Notes: generated from the sequence alone by a model not told the origin. Counted from the first letter of the stretch, positions 44,681-56,285 are shown. The stretch is DNA of 64,000 bases from Plasmopara viticola (GCA_001695595.3 MBPM02000001.1:2783658-2847657), one strand, 5' to 3'. Translations and numbers: made by a program.

Positions 44681-47600
44681 ATGCCAGTCTCGAATGCTCT
44701 TAAGAAATCACAAAAGAACCGAAGTGAGCTATATAAGCTTGCCAAGAAACACCATTTAAACGTTAAATGGACGTCTACAACAAATGTTATGGAAAAAGCA
44801 GTCAATGCTTTCAAGCAGTCCAAAGCTAAGACCATCATTAAGTCAATTAGAACTTTCAAGGCTAACAATGACAATGCTGCTTTAAAATCTATCAATACTA
44901 CATCGCGTAAAGTTGAAATGCAACTAAATCGATTCAACCGTATTAGAAAGGATATTGTAGCACCTGCTGATAAGAAACTCTTAATTAACTTTAAGGATTC
45001 GAAAGGTGATGTTGTCAAATCATATCACGTACAAGATCGATTAATTAACATCAACAATCTATTTATCAATGAAGAGAACCAATACAGCTCTGGAGCAGAT
45101 GTAGATTTAGAAGTACTACCAACTACATCAGTAGAAGTTGAATGGTTAAATAATCCAAAACGCTCTCGTTCTGAGAGAAAGAATTTCTTTCGTTATCTAA
45201 CCAAAGCAGATTACAATCTGGAAGCATATCAAGTATACACACAATGCTCTGAAAATAATGATGACAGAGAAACTCATTGTTTCTTATATGCTTTGATGCA
45301 AGCAGGTGTAGATGCTACAATTGTTAAGCAAATCTCACAGTCAATGTTTAGATCAGGTGCCACTGTTGATTTCATTCGCAAGACTGCTAATGCTTTTAAT
45401 CTATACATCTCAGTTAAACAATACTATCCAAACAAAGATACAGGTCGAGCTGATAATAACATTTCTCTATATGGTATTGAAAGCTCTAATGTTATCAAAT
45501 TAGGATCTGTTGGAGAGCATCTATTTGCTATTAAACAAACTAATATTACTAAAGCAGCTCTCAATCATCCTGAATTAGTAGATCAACATAAACGAACTAA
45601 TTTTATTGTTAAAAATGGAAAGGCTTCATTCAACAACAAACAAATAAAATTTCTTAATAGCTATGAGGTTATCAATTATCTATATCATTATCGCGATACA
45701 CATTTGGAAACGATTACTCAACGAAATGTTCCTATGCTACTCAATAACAAGTATCAAGAGGTTAGAGAGTTAAATGATGAAGATTTTGGTGATAGTAATT
45801 TTAGAGAAATCGGACGTGTAGAAGGTAAAGAGTTAAATCTCGGTTATGCACCATTCAGAAAGTACATTGAACATCAAAGAAAGTTTGTAGAAGAAACAAA
45901 ATACAATATTGTTTATTTCGATTTCGAAATACTTGTTAAGGATGGTAAACACATTCCTTATGCTGTGTCATATTGCATTGCAAGTGTGGATACTACTATT
46001 AACAAGTTTCCTATTCCAATTTCAGTCAGACAAAAAAAACATATATGGATTCGATTGTATAGTTAAATTCCTTGATGAGCTTCCATGTCATACTTGTAAT
46101 CTTCTTTGGGCGCATAATGCTGGATTCGATTCTCGTTTCATATTAAAGTATCTGACCTACGACTCAAAATACACTAACTTAATTGATCAAGGCACTAAAC
46201 TAAAACAAGCAACTGGTTCTTATAGAGGGCGTGATATTGTCATCAAATATACTATGAGCTTCCTCGCAGGCAAACTGGAAAAACTACCTGAGATGTTCAA
46301 AAGCGCAACTAAACATTTAGGAATAGAGAAAGAGTGCTTCCCACACAAATTGATTAACGAACATAACTATAAATCCAAATGGCCGCTTGAATACTTAGAC
46401 TCTTATAGTGATAAAGACACTCTAATTAAAAATGCATCACAGATCGGCGCTATCATTAACAACACATTCGATTGTGAGATGTATGCAACCCATTACTGTA
46501 ATAGAGATGTAGATGTATTGAAGGTATGTTTCGAGGCATTTAGACGAATGGTACACGCAGAGTACAATCTGGACGTATATCGTTTCCTAAGTGTGTCGTC
46601 TCTATCAATCGCATACCAACACAACGAAGGATGCTTTGATGGATGCTATGAGATGAATTCAGTATTACTTGGCTTTATGCGTGAAGCTACGGTCGGAGGT
46701 AGAGTAATGACTCGTGATAATCAAAAGCATCATATCAGACATAAGCTTGCTGATTTCGATGCTGTTAGTCTATACCCATCTGCTATGGTTGAAATACCTG
46801 GTTATACTCGTGGTAAACCGAAACTATTCAGAAATAGCATTCCATCAGATGCTGACTATTATGTAGCTCGTATTCGAATCGCTTCTATTGGTACGAAAAG
46901 ACACTTTCCATCACTTAGTTATTATGATAACGGCAGTCGCAATTTTAGTAATGATATTGTTGATAGAGAATTTATTGTTGGTAAGCAATCGCTTGAAGAC
47001 ATTGTAGAATTTCAGGATGCAACATATTCGGTAATTGAAGGTCTTTACTGGAACGAGGGGTTCAATGATCAAATTACTAAAACCATCAGAAAGATGTTCA
47101 ACGCACGACTTCAATATAAAGCAGAAGGTAATGCTCTGCAAAATGTTATTAAACTAATGATGAACAGCTCGTATGGAAAATTATTTATGAAGCCAATCGT
47201 AAAACAGAAGGTACTTGTAAGTGGAGGTCAACAAAAGATTCAGGAATACACTTGCAAAAATATTCATAAAATGATTTCGAGAACACCTTTCAACGATAAG
47301 CTGTCATTATTCGAAGAACATAAGGCATTGACACAACACTTTAGTCCTGTTCATTAGGCATTCAAGTACTCGATTCCAGTAAACACATTATGAACCGAGT
47401 TATGTGTCTCGCGGAGGACATCGACGCAAAAATCTGGTATCAGGACACTGACAGTATGCACATAGATTATGATGGCGTTCAACGACTTTCAGATGCTTTT
47501 AAGCTTAAATACAACAAAGAGCTAATTGGTAAACAGATGGGTCAGTTCCATGTTGATTTTGAGCTCGAAGGATCAAAAGGTAATATCTATGCTAAGGAAG

Positions 47601-47854
47601 ATATCTTCCTTGGTAAGAAGAGTTATTTGGACATTCTTGCTTGCGATGGTAATGACGTTCAGGGAATGCATATTCGTATGAAAGGTATCCCTGGTAAACT
47701 ACTTGAAACAAATACGCATGAAACATTCTTGAAACTCTATAACGGAGAGCGTATGTCGTTTGATTTGAGTAAGCTGTGTTCAATCATTATAGACACGAAA
47801 TCGCAAAACGTTTCAAAGCGATTGAATTTCACAAGAAACATATCTTTCCGTTAG
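44681..47854 (+). pseudogene. polB: Family-B DNA polymerase (protein-primed type) of the Polinton, two frameshifts
   Basis: Spans three frames: 44681 to about 46040, about 46040 to about 47350, and about 47350 to 47854; together about 1,050 codons, normal for Polinton PolB. The N-terminal region has a conserved RETHCFLYALMQAGV segment. Exonuclease motifs: YFDFEI near 45,914 and NAGFDSRFIL near 46,120. Polymerase motifs: FDAVSLYPSAM (A), KLMMNSSYGKLF (B) and WYQDTDSMHID (C). The first shift sits at an A8 run (about 46,032), the second just before the frame-3 stop at 47,357. The C-terminal FTRNISF end is typical. It copies the element, probably primed by a terminal protein. Confidence 0.92.
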
Positions 47855-47872
47855 TATAAGCAAGCTTCGAAA

Positions 47873-48963
47873 ATGGACTCTCTGCTTACTCAACTTTATT
47901 ATGATCCAAAAACGGGATTCATAGGTGCAACTAAGCTGTACCAAAAAGCAAAAGCAACTAGTAAAACTATAACGTTAAAACAAGTCAAAGAATGGTATAA
48001 GACACAAAGTAGCAACAGCATTCAATTCAAAACAAAAAGTATCCTGAATTCAAAATCACAAGCAACAATCCAAACGAATGGCAAATGGATCTTGCGTTTT
48101 GGCAAAAGCAACCAATATTGATAACGGTTAATATCAACAGTCGCATTGGATATGCAAAAGTGTTACAAAATAAAAAAGCAGATACAGTTCAAAAAGCCAT
48201 TGATCAATTCATTACAGAGCATAAAGTGTCTGCGTTGATGTCAGACAATGGATCTGAATTCACAAATCAAACAGTCGAAAAGTTTTTTGATAAAAATTCA
48301 ATCATTCATGCGAATTCTATTCCAGGAGATCATACAGTGCTTGGAAAGATAGATCGCTTTATTCGAACGATAAAGGCAAGAATAACAAAGATGCAGGATA
48401 CTATGGGATTTAAGAAGCTTACACAAAAACTTCTGAATGATGCTATATCTAACTACAACGATACCACTCATTCATCCATAAACGCTACACCAAATGAAAT
48501 GGAAGGGAGGGTTATTTTTGACGAAATTGAACACAATAAACGAGTGGTTAAGCAAGTACAAAAAGGCATTCCAACTGGTTCTATTGTACGTTATCGCTTG
48601 AATCCGAAGCCATTTGAAAAAGAAGGTGCGAGATTTTCAAGAGCCGTGTACGAAGTAATTGGATTAGATGGATTAAAGATGCGTATTAAATCAAAGAATA
48701 ATCATGTCCTATACAAACCAGTTAATGACTTGAAAATTGTAAAAGCAGAGAAAACTGATGCACCAATCGAAAATAATCAAATGTGGGAGGCTGTGAAGAT
48801 TGTTGATCATAAAACACTAAAGAATGGTAAGCATAAATATTTGGTCAAATGGGTTGGATATGACGACAGCTTCAACACTTGGGAACCTGAAAATAACCTC
48901 CGTTTGATTAATAAGAACAGAATGTCATCACTAGAGAAACAATATTGGTCTAAATATAGATGA
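47873..48963 (+). pseudogene. int: Polinton integrase (rve family) with C-terminal chromodomain, one frameshift
   Basis: The N-terminal part (47873 to about 48035: MDSLLTQLYYDPKTGFIGAT) is in one frame, the catalytic core and tail (about 48040-48963) in another; the shift is at an A5 run near 48,030. Core: first Asp in WQMDLAFW, second in [10 protein letters not shown], third acidic position in [13 protein letters not shown], which is Asp rather than the usual Glu. The C-terminal chromodomain is clear ([18 protein letters not shown]) and may direct insertion into chromatin. It lies 18 bp after PolB on the same strand and overlaps the next ORF by ATGA. Confidence 0.9.
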
Positions 48964-49436
48964 ACATGATGTGTAAATTCATCACCAAAAAAGACACGCA
49001 ATGTACCCGAGAAGCAGAAAAGGGTGATTACTGCACTCAACACCATAACATCATCCAAATAAAAATGTATAAGAAGGAACTATCTATAATTCATAAGAAG
49101 AACAGAATACTCGCTGAACAAAACAAGGAACTACAAATATTTAAAAATCAGATTAACACGATAAACAAATTCGACCTCATCAAACATCAATTGATTCAAA
49201 TAAATCCGTATATGAAATTCAAGTATCTAATTGCTGATAGACGGTACCAATCTCGCTTAGAGGATGTCTTCAATGTTCCGTTTGATGAAATCAAAAAAAA
49301 ATATAGAAAACTTCTCTACGATAGAAACGATTTGTGTCATCCATATACGAGTAGATATTGGTCTGAAGTTCAGACGAATTCATTCGGGACTGGTGATTGT
49401 CTAAAACCTGAAGCTTCCGCCTGTTTTACGCATTGA
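48960..49436 (+). CDS. Small zinc-finger plus coiled-coil protein of the Polinton, unknown
   Basis: 158 aa; its ATG overlaps the integrase stop by four bases (ATGA), so the two are likely co-transcribed. Residues 5-28 hold a [15 protein letters not shown]...YCTQHH motif, a short Cys3His metal-binding element frequent in giant-virus and Polinton-like proteins. A coiled coil follows ([20 protein letters not shown]). The C-terminal half has a charged segment with [16 protein letters not shown]. Its 3' end overlaps the convergent pX-like gene by 36 bp. Function unknown. Confidence 0.6.
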   Translation: MNMMCKFITKKDTQCTREAEKGDYCTQHHNIIQIKMYKKELSIIHKKNRILAEQNKELQIFKNQINTINKFDLIKHQLIQINPYMKFKYLIADRRYQSRLEDVFNVPFDEIKKKYRKLLYDRNDLCHPYTSRYWSEVQTNSFGTGDCLKPEASACFTH

Positions 49437-49935
49437 GCGTAGTTTAGCCATCTTAGCTTTCATCTCAGGCGATCCCTTTTTACAGACACCAACACCCGTT
49501 AAATTCTTTACTTCGCCACGAACAGCGTTTACTAAACCAGGCTGCCCAGTATAGGCTCCAAGAGCTTGAGCGCCTTGATCAACAACACCAGATACCAGTG
49601 GTTTAACTACAGGCCAAACATTTTCTTTTAGCCATGGCCATGCTTTATCTTTGATCCAACTCCATAACGATCCTCCACTCATTCCAGACCCCGTGAGAGC
49701 GTCTCCGTCCATATTTAACGAAGCAGCGATTTCACCTGGTGAAAATATAATTGATACTCCTTTACCAACTTGAGCAGCCTTTTTTCCATTTTTTCGCGTT
49801 TTCTGGGTGAAGTGCTAATTTCTTTGAAGAGCCTTTAACTTGACTAGCAGTGAATGATACCTTCAATGTCTTTAGAAACTTCTTTTTCTGAGCATCCGTG
49901 AGCTCACCACAACTGACCGAAACGTAAGAGTTCAT
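49401..49935 (-). pseudogene. Minor virion protein, adenovirus pX/pVI-like, one frameshift
   Basis: The C-terminal 103 codons from 49712 are only part of the gene. Reading on across T-runs (49780-49785 and 49789-49794) joins a frame starting with ATG at 49935 (MNSYVSVSCGELTDAQKKKF). The upstream part has the LKVSFTASQVKGSSKKLAL and AAQVGKGVSIIFSPGEI pseudo-repeats of Polinton and adintovirus minor proteins. The C-terminal part has an amphipathic Trp-rich helix (SLWSWIKDKAWPWLKENVW) and a basic, Gly-rich end ([16 protein letters not shown]). Total about 177 codons. By family analogy it is membrane-active or DNA-associated inside the capsid and a protease substrate. Confidence 0.6.
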
Positions 49936-50022
49936 ATTTGCGTAAACTATCTATATTTCTTGAAATATATAGAGTCTCAAAATAATTAAATAAATGTTGA
50001 CTTTTACTCGAAGCCATCAGCT

Positions 50023-50232
50023 CTAGAGTGCAAACGTCTTAGCTTTTTTATTTTTTGTTGGAGCCCTTGCTGTATCTATTCCTGCTCCCTTTGAGCGTAC
50101 ATTTTGGAGCTTTTCTTTTAGCAGTAAGCTATTGAGAGATTTCAATAATCTTTCTTGATTACTATGAGCAGCTGATTTGATTGAGTTACCTCTAAGGTTT
50201 GGATATCGTACTTTTATAATTTTGGAATTCAT
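50023..50232 (-). CDS. Small basic protein, unknown
   Basis: 69 aa, rich in Lys, Asn and Ser (RYPNLRGNSIKSAAHSNQER). It lies between the pX-like gene and the 530-aa ORF on the same strand, with TATATTAAA-type sequence just upstream. It could be a core or DNA-condensing virion peptide, but this is inference only. Confidence 0.45.
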   Translation of the reverse strand: MNSKIIKVRYPNLRGNSIKSAAHSNQERLLKSLNSLLLKEKLQNVRSKGAGIDTARAPTKNKKAKTFAL

Positions 50233-50281
50233 TTTATATTAAAGCGAAGCTTTTGTTCCCGTTCCGGTATATTAAACGCAA

Positions 50282-51874
50282 TCAAAAAGCTCGTCGAATC
50301 AATTTTAATTCTCTTTCTAAACGCCGATTATCATTACCTAAGCCAATCTCTCCTTGAAGTTTATAAAATTCATGTTTTAGAATACCTCGGCGCCCTTTTC
50401 GAATACCAATACCTAGACCACTCATGGAGTCGTCAAATGAGATAGCTCTTTGAAAACGATTTGGATTAACTGATTTGACTTTGATATCCTCCGACACAAT
50501 GCGATCTGCGTATGTATCAACAATGTAGTTTAGCGCTCCAAGCCAGTTTGCATTTTTATCAACACGACTCTTGATAGACGGACTGATTTTCTTCTGTTTC
50601 TTACTCATGATTGCTGCGTATTCACCAAGGTAATATGTTTTCTTACCTATCTTTGGTCCTTCAAGAAATACCTTCTCATCCGCTAACCAAGGGTTGTCAT
50701 TGTATAATCTGATAAGAATATCTTTCACTTGATTATTACCATCTAATATAACCTTGTCATTTGGATCTACTGGTTGAATATTGGTATTACTGTTCGCATA
50801 TGTATTTGAATCAGGATTTTTGAACATCGGTGATTGCTTGAATGAGATGTTATTTTGCTTCAAAGATTTGATGTACATATCAAGTGTTGCTTCCCATGAG
50901 TGGTTGGTTTTCACTCGATCACCATCAAAAACTTCTAAGTTTCCGTCCATTAACTTCACTCGATAACCTCCATTTACTGGAATATAGCCACCTTGTTGGT
51001 TTCTTCCCTTCTTATATGAAATCGGTAATCTAGTACCTTCTGGAAAGAAATTGTTCATCAAAATATCACGAAGCATTTCGTATGCTCCAGACTCTATGTT
51101 GAATCCAAAGTGATGTGTCGAGCCAATAGCAGTATCTTTTGTCTCAATGTCAATAAGATTCAATATGTAATCATACGTTGCAACCCAATCATATTTATTT
51201 AGAGGCTTGTTTGCTAACTTACCATTATTCACATTGAATAGTTTGCCGTCTGTTCCAATATACACGTTTTTATCTGGAGTGCCAGAATTTAGAATTGGAT
51301 TGACCTTTCTTTTGATAATAGTTGGATTGATGGTGTATTGATCAATTACTTTTTCTCGTGCATTCCTTTGAAAGTTGAAATCATTAGCTTCAACTTGAGT
51401 TCCAAAGTCGTATGTACGCTGGGAGTCGTCAATATCACTCAAGGAGTCTTCTTCATTACCAATGTCCTCTAAATCATATTGACTATCGATTGTAGTCATC
51501 GTCGGTACTGCTTGCACCCCCATTGTTGTCATTGATGGGGTTGCTTGTATTCCCGTCGTTGACATAGAAGGCGTTGCTTGTATTCCCATTGTTGTCATTG
51601 TTGGAGATGCTTGAATTCCGGTAGTCGTCATGGAAGGCGCTACTTTCCTTAGCAATTGTTGAAGCGTCGAAGTATCTATCGTTTGATCCAGATCAGTAGC
51701 CCATTGCGTTAGTTTGTATCGATCATTCTTTATGCGTGCTAATTGAAGCTCCTCACTGTTCTCTTCAGCGAGTTGCTTCAATTTATTTTTTCGATCGCGG
51801 AGAGATTTAAAACCTGGAAACATTATCGAGTCTATTAAAACGAAGTTCGAAAAATCGCGGACCTTTTCGAACAA
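50282..51874 (-). CDS. 530-aa Polinton protein of unknown function with tandem 11-residue repeats
   Basis: Intact frame; the N-terminal third has a charged coiled coil (RDRKNKLKQLAEENSEELQL) and five tandem repeats of the form PSMTTTGIQA (about residues 80-128), then an acidic stretch (DLEDIGNEEDSLSDIDDS). The central part repeats a motif pair: YDYILNLIDIETKD and LDMYIKSLKQNNIS each follow a Trp-containing segment. The C-terminus is basic (GIGIRKGRRGILKHEFYKLQ). Position between minor and penton capsid genes suggests a virion or assembly protein. Large unknowns of this kind sit here in other Polintons. One of the few long element genes without a frameshift. Confidence 0.7.
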   Translation of the reverse strand: MFEKVRDFSNFVLIDSIMFPGFKSLRDRKNKLKQLAEENSEELQLARIKNDRYKLTQWATDLDQTIDTSTLQQLLRKVAPSMTTTGIQASPTMTTMGIQATPSMSTTGIQATPSMTTMGVQAVPTMTTIDSQYDLEDIGNEEDSLSDIDDSQRTYDFGTQVEANDFNFQRNAREKVIDQYTINPTIIKRKVNPILNSGTPDKNVYIGTDGKLFNVNNGKLANKPLNKYDWVATYDYILNLIDIETKDTAIGSTHHFGFNIESGAYEMLRDILMNNFFPEGTRLPISYKKGRNQQGGYIPVNGGYRVKLMDGNLEVFDGDRVKTNHSWEATLDMYIKSLKQNNISFKQSPMFKNPDSNTYANSNTNIQPVDPNDKVILDGNNQVKDILIRLYNDNPWLADEKVFLEGPKIGKKTYYLGEYAAIMSKKQKKISPSIKSRVDKNANWLGALNYIVDTYADRIVSEDIKVKSVNPNRFQRAISFDDSMSGLGIGIRKGRRGILKHEFYKLQGEIGLGNDNRRLERELKLIRRAF

Positions 51875-51942
51875 GTTTCTCTAAGCTCAGCTCTATATAA
51901 TATTACAATTATTGTTTTAGTTATTGAAAATAACTTGGGCTC

Positions 51943-52808
51943 CTATGGAGCCTTTCTATCACGAATTAATAGCATTATCAATGAATCGGAGTCATCAAAT
52001 TTAACATTATTAAAGTCTTGATCGACGATGCTCAGAGTAATATTGCTGTATGCTCCATCGTTAATCGAGAGCCACTGATATTCAGGTGGCTGAATTGAGA
52101 TCAACTTGGTGTCCCTTGAGGACTAAACGAAGTCAGAATATCAGGTGGTGTGCTAACCCGATTGTTAATAAGATTAGAACGAATTAAATAACTGCTGACG
52201 GGATTAACTTGTGGAGAGATATTGCTCAAAAATACTTGATTTGTTGTTTGAATACTTGATGGGTACGTTGCTGGACTGAATCCAATCACATTGGAAAATC
52301 CGTTGTTTGAAACAGTGATTCGAGGAGTATTAGTAGCGGTCGGTAATCCAGTTCCGGTTAATGAGTATAATCCAGTCGATGGACGTGAATATCCACTAGG
52401 AACAGAAGTTGGTGTTGCTAAGCAAGTGATTTCGCATGAATAGTACGTTGCGTTTTCTCTCATAGCGATATACACAACGTTATTACCTTGAGAATCAATC
52501 AAATATGCACCGATACTAACTAACTGAGACTCGATGTAGTTTGATATATCTGCATACGAATAGTACCCATTCGGAAGCGTGATCGAAACCGATTGATAAG
52601 TCGCCGCTGTTGGAACTAATACACTGAACGTGTTGTTGCTGTATAAACTTCCATTAATGTTGAATTGAGAGTTGTAAATCTGCAGGCTCGATAGGGCAAT
52701 TTCTTGATTTTTGAAATTCACGCTTGATCCAGTAAAGTTGAATCTAAATGTATTGTTCAAGCCATTCGAAACAATGTTATTCCGATTAAAAATGATAGTG
52801 CTCGTCAT
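51943..52808 (-). pseudogene. Penton (minor capsid, single jelly-roll) protein, one frameshift
   Basis: From ATG 52808 (MTSTIIFNRNNIVSNGLNNT) the frame reads LNNTFRFNFTGSSVNF, NQEIALSSLQIYNSQFNI and LPNGYYSYADISNYIESQL, the standard Polinton penton pattern, and stops at 52101. In a second frame the sequence continues with LSINDGAYSNITLSIVDQ and a terminal LIMLLIRDRKAP, ending at 51943; this is the conserved penton C-terminus. The shift lies near 52,105. Total about 287 codons. It forms capsid vertices with the MCP. Confidence 0.82.
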
Positions 52809-52855
52809 CGTTCTAATATTCGATCTGTAGGTTGCCGAGTAAACTTTGTTTACGG

Positions 52856-53554
52856 TTATATTCGATAAGAGAAATTAATTAAAACTTCACCTTTAAAATT
52901 CTTCCGGATCTGTTGCTTAACAGAGTCTATAAACAACATCTGTCCCTTTTCAGATGTTGCTTGTTTGTAATACCTGTAGATATCATCTTCACTTACTCCA
53001 GGTAGATTGAAATCTTTCAAAATTAGCTGTAGATCGCGTTTTGAATTTGCTTTTAGAATAGCGATGTATTCAGAATTCAATCTAATCATCTTGTCAGTAG
53101 CAAAATAACTATGAGCTATGAAGATTGTTGAAAGTCCTTTGTGTCTTCCTCGAGTAAAGAAATGACTAAACAAATCTCTCTGAAGCTTCTTATCGTTGGA
53201 ATAATCATCAATAATAACAAGCTGTAAAGCATTTGGAATCTCTTTGATGGCGTCAACACTTGGAGGAGCATCCGGATCATAGAAAGTTACAAAACCTTGT
53301 AATTTTTCTTTGATGTAATCGTATAACTCTTGGTCAGGATTGCGTGCTATGACGTGAAGGTGACTATAGACGTGTGGAGACTCTTTAAGTATATGAAAAG
53401 CTAGATTTGATTTACCAGAGAAGCTGGGACCTAATACTATTAAACGAAAAAGCTTTTGAATACCAAGCTTTTCATTTTCTCCGAACGATTTCTTCTTAAA
53501 CTCCTTTGGGAGCATTCCACCAAAATCAGGAATTGAACCCATCTTGTATGACAA
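52856..53554 (-). CDS. Genome-packaging ATPase, A32/FtsK-HerA type
   Basis: 232 aa, intact. Walker A is LGPSFSGKSNLAF (about residues 40-52), Walker B is LQLVIIDDYS (about 110-118), followed by the sensor segment LSTIFIAHSYFAT. This order is the signature of the Polinton/NCLDV packaging ATPase that pumps DNA into capsids. It is divergent from the fibre gene and shares a 38-bp spacer with a TATA-like motif. Confidence 0.93.
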   Translation of the reverse strand: MSYKMGSIPDFGGMLPKEFKKKSFGENEKLGIQKLFRLIVLGPSFSGKSNLAFHILKESPHVYSHLHVIARNPDQELYDYIKEKLQGFVTFYDPDAPPSVDAIKEIPNALQLVIIDDYSNDKKLQRDLFSHFFTRGRHKGLSTIFIAHSYFATDKMIRLNSEYIAILKANSKRDLQLILKDFNLPGVSEDDIYRYYKQATSEKGQMLFIDSVKQQIRKNFKGEVLINFSYRI

Positions 53555-53592
53555 ATCTATCTGTTATATTATATAAAGGATCGTTTTACAAA
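53555..53592. promoter_or_regulatory. Bidirectional viral-type promoter between ATPase and fibre genes
   Basis: The spacer contains CTGTTATATTAT (53561-53572) directly followed by a TATAAA. The same 12-mer occurs in the MCP/protease spacer (58358-58369), which supports a shared promoter element. Confidence 0.6.
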
Positions 53593-56285
53593 ATGCTACC
53601 ACCTAATTATATTCCATCCTTATACAATCCATCAGACTATATCGGCTCATTGGATTACTTGACTATTAGTATTGGCGATTTGCGATATAACAAAAGAAAT
53701 GGGGTGAATTACACTTCGGATTTGTACATCACTGGAAATATCTATCAAAATGGAACAATGGTTGATTTGAGTGTGCTGTCGGGTATTACACCAGGAACAG
53801 CTTCCGCTGGGAAATTGATTGCGGTTGACTCTACCAGAGACATCGCGAACATTAATAATCTCTCAGCATCACAATTAACAGGAACTCTTCAAACAGCTGC
53901 ACAGCCTAACATTACACAACTGGGAACAATTTCATCAACACTCAATATTAGTGGATCTACCCCTATAACTTGTAATAACTCCCTGTCGAGTAGCACGTGC
54001 TCATTATCTGTTGATTCTGTATCTGGAGATCAGACATTTGGCAGTACAACAGCGAATAAGTTTCATTTGAGAACAAATGGAAATAGAAAAATAACGATAG
54101 GATCCACTGGTTTCGTAGGCATTAATAACACATCTCCAGCTAAACAATTAGATATTATCGGATCGACAGCATTAACAAACTCATTGTATCAAATCACTGA
54201 TGGAACAGTTATTTATCAGCAGTGGTTCGATGGAACTCAATGTTGTCTTCAAATGTTTTCAAATCATCCATTGACTTTTGCATCAAATAATGGATCTGTG
54301 CAAATGTCAGTATTAACGAATGGAAATGTAGCTGTTAATAACACATTGACAGCTACTAATATATCCGCTTTAACTTTATATGGAACACTTCAAACAGCCG
54401 CTCAGCCCAATATTACATCGATTGGAACTTTAGCGACTCTTACGGCTACATCAATTACTGGAACACTTCAATCAGCTGCTCAGCCAAATATTACATCGAT
54501 TGGAACGTTAGCGACTCTTGCGGCTAAATCAATTACTGGGACACTTCAAACAGCAGCACAACCAAATATTACATCGATTGGAACTTTAACATCATTGAAT
54601 ACGGCAGGATTAGTAACCGCTACTTTAACTGCTAATGGGCAATCGTTTAGATCTATAAATGGGACTTCAACATGTGCTCTGTTTCATTTTAACAATGGGG
54701 ATGCTTATTTTGGAACATCTACAGCAAACAATTTAGTCTTTCAAACAAGTAATACAGGAAGAATGACAATAAGCTCAACGGGCGCTGTCTCTGGTATCTC
54801 ATCATTAAGCGCTACTTCTATTACAGGAACTTTACAAACAGCAGCTCAACCAAATATTACATCTACAGGAGATTTAACGCTACCTACGTCATTGACAATT
54901 ACAAATGGCACTACTCCACTTTCAATCAGTAATACAACCTCAACGAGTACCTTTCGCTTAACCATTCAAAATAGTGGTGGTGCTCAAGATATTGGTTCTT
55001 TTACAAACCATAGTTTCTTCTTAAATTCAAACAATACAAGACGATTGCAATGTGATACTGTTGGTAATATTGATATTTTAAATCATAATACAGCTACTGT
55101 TGGATTAAAGCTTGGTAATACATTAATTACATCAAATGCAACAGAGCTTAACTACTTAGATTTAACTATGGGCCCAGGAACAGCAGAAGCTTCAAAAGCA
55201 TTAGATTAGATGCAAGTAGAAATTTAACGAATGTTGGTAAAGTTAATTTTACATCATCAGATGCTACCCCACCTCCCGGCACTACTAATGCAAGTAATTA
55301 TGGCTTAAATATGTTATCAACAGTAAATACAAATGGACAGCACAATTCAGCTGCGATTGCATTTAGAAATAGTAATGTAGATGTTATGCCTCATGGTGTA
55401 ATTTTATCTCAACGTACTGCTGCAGCTGCTGGTGACCTAGTATTTTTAACACAATCTGCTACAAACAATGTATCAGAAACATGTAGAATGTTATCAACTG
55501 GAGCATTAGCTGTTAATGCTATAGCTGCTGCTGCAGTAACTGCTTTTGGAAGTGCAAACTATGTTGATGGTTCCTACCAGAAAGTATTAGACCTTCAATC
55601 AAATAATGTATCGCCAATTGATTTTTGTATTGAAATTAACTCTGGACCGAATACAACATCTACTAATGCAACTTGGATGGGCAATTTGACTAACAATGAT
55701 TTGCGATTCGGAGTCAATAACTCAACTAAGATGATTTTAGATACAAATGGTCGATTAGGAATTGGAACTACTTCTCCATCAGCTATGTTAAGCGTATCAG
55801 GAACGGTAAGTAATACTTTTAATGTAGGTGGACAATTATATGCACAAGGTAGTAGTACAGCATATACGACATCTCAATTAGGTCCAGTAACAGTAAGTGT
55901 TGCAGCTACATTTGGTGGACCAATTCAATGCAGTTCAATCTACTGTACATCTGATCGTCGTTGCAAAGACATTATTAAACAATTAGACACTGTTTATTGC
56001 GATAAATTCTATGATCTAAGTATCTATGAATATCGATACAAAGGATCAGATGAAACTATCCCAAAGATTGGTTTCATCAGTCAAGAATTGTATGCAGCTG
56101 GATACATAAACTTACTATCAATGACACCGAATGAAAACTTGAAGAAAGTGGATGAAGATGACATAGAAGGATATCAGATGAACATTGATTATAGTAAAAT
56201 TACAGCGATAAACTTCTGCATGATAAAAAAATTACTCAATCAAGTGAAGCAACTTGAGATGGAGCTGAAGCATAATTTTGAGTAA
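53593..56285 (+). pseudogene. Fibre-like protein with S74 intramolecular-chaperone domain, one frameshift
   Basis: The chosen start MLPPNYIPSLYNPSDYIGSL (53593) avoids overlap with the ATPase gene; the frame opens earlier. The shaft carries five copies of a TGTLQTAAQPNITSIGTL-type repeat (about residues 100-440). The first frame stops at 55209 at the KALD site; the second frame picks up with SRNLTNVGKVNFTSSD, so the shift is near 55,200. The C-terminal S74 domain is clear: CTSDRRCKDIIKQLDTVY, YEYRYKGSDETIPKIGFISQ, then a coiled-coil end. S74 domains fold trimeric fibres and cleave themselves off at the Ser before the D-R motif. Total about 900 codons. Likely a receptor-binding or surface fibre. 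Confidence 0.85.

Noticed and set aside
47785..47860. A further frameshift at the PolB C-terminus
   Set aside because: An alternative frame is open to a TAA near 47,860, but the existing frame ends FTRNISF, the usual PolB end, so no shift is needed.
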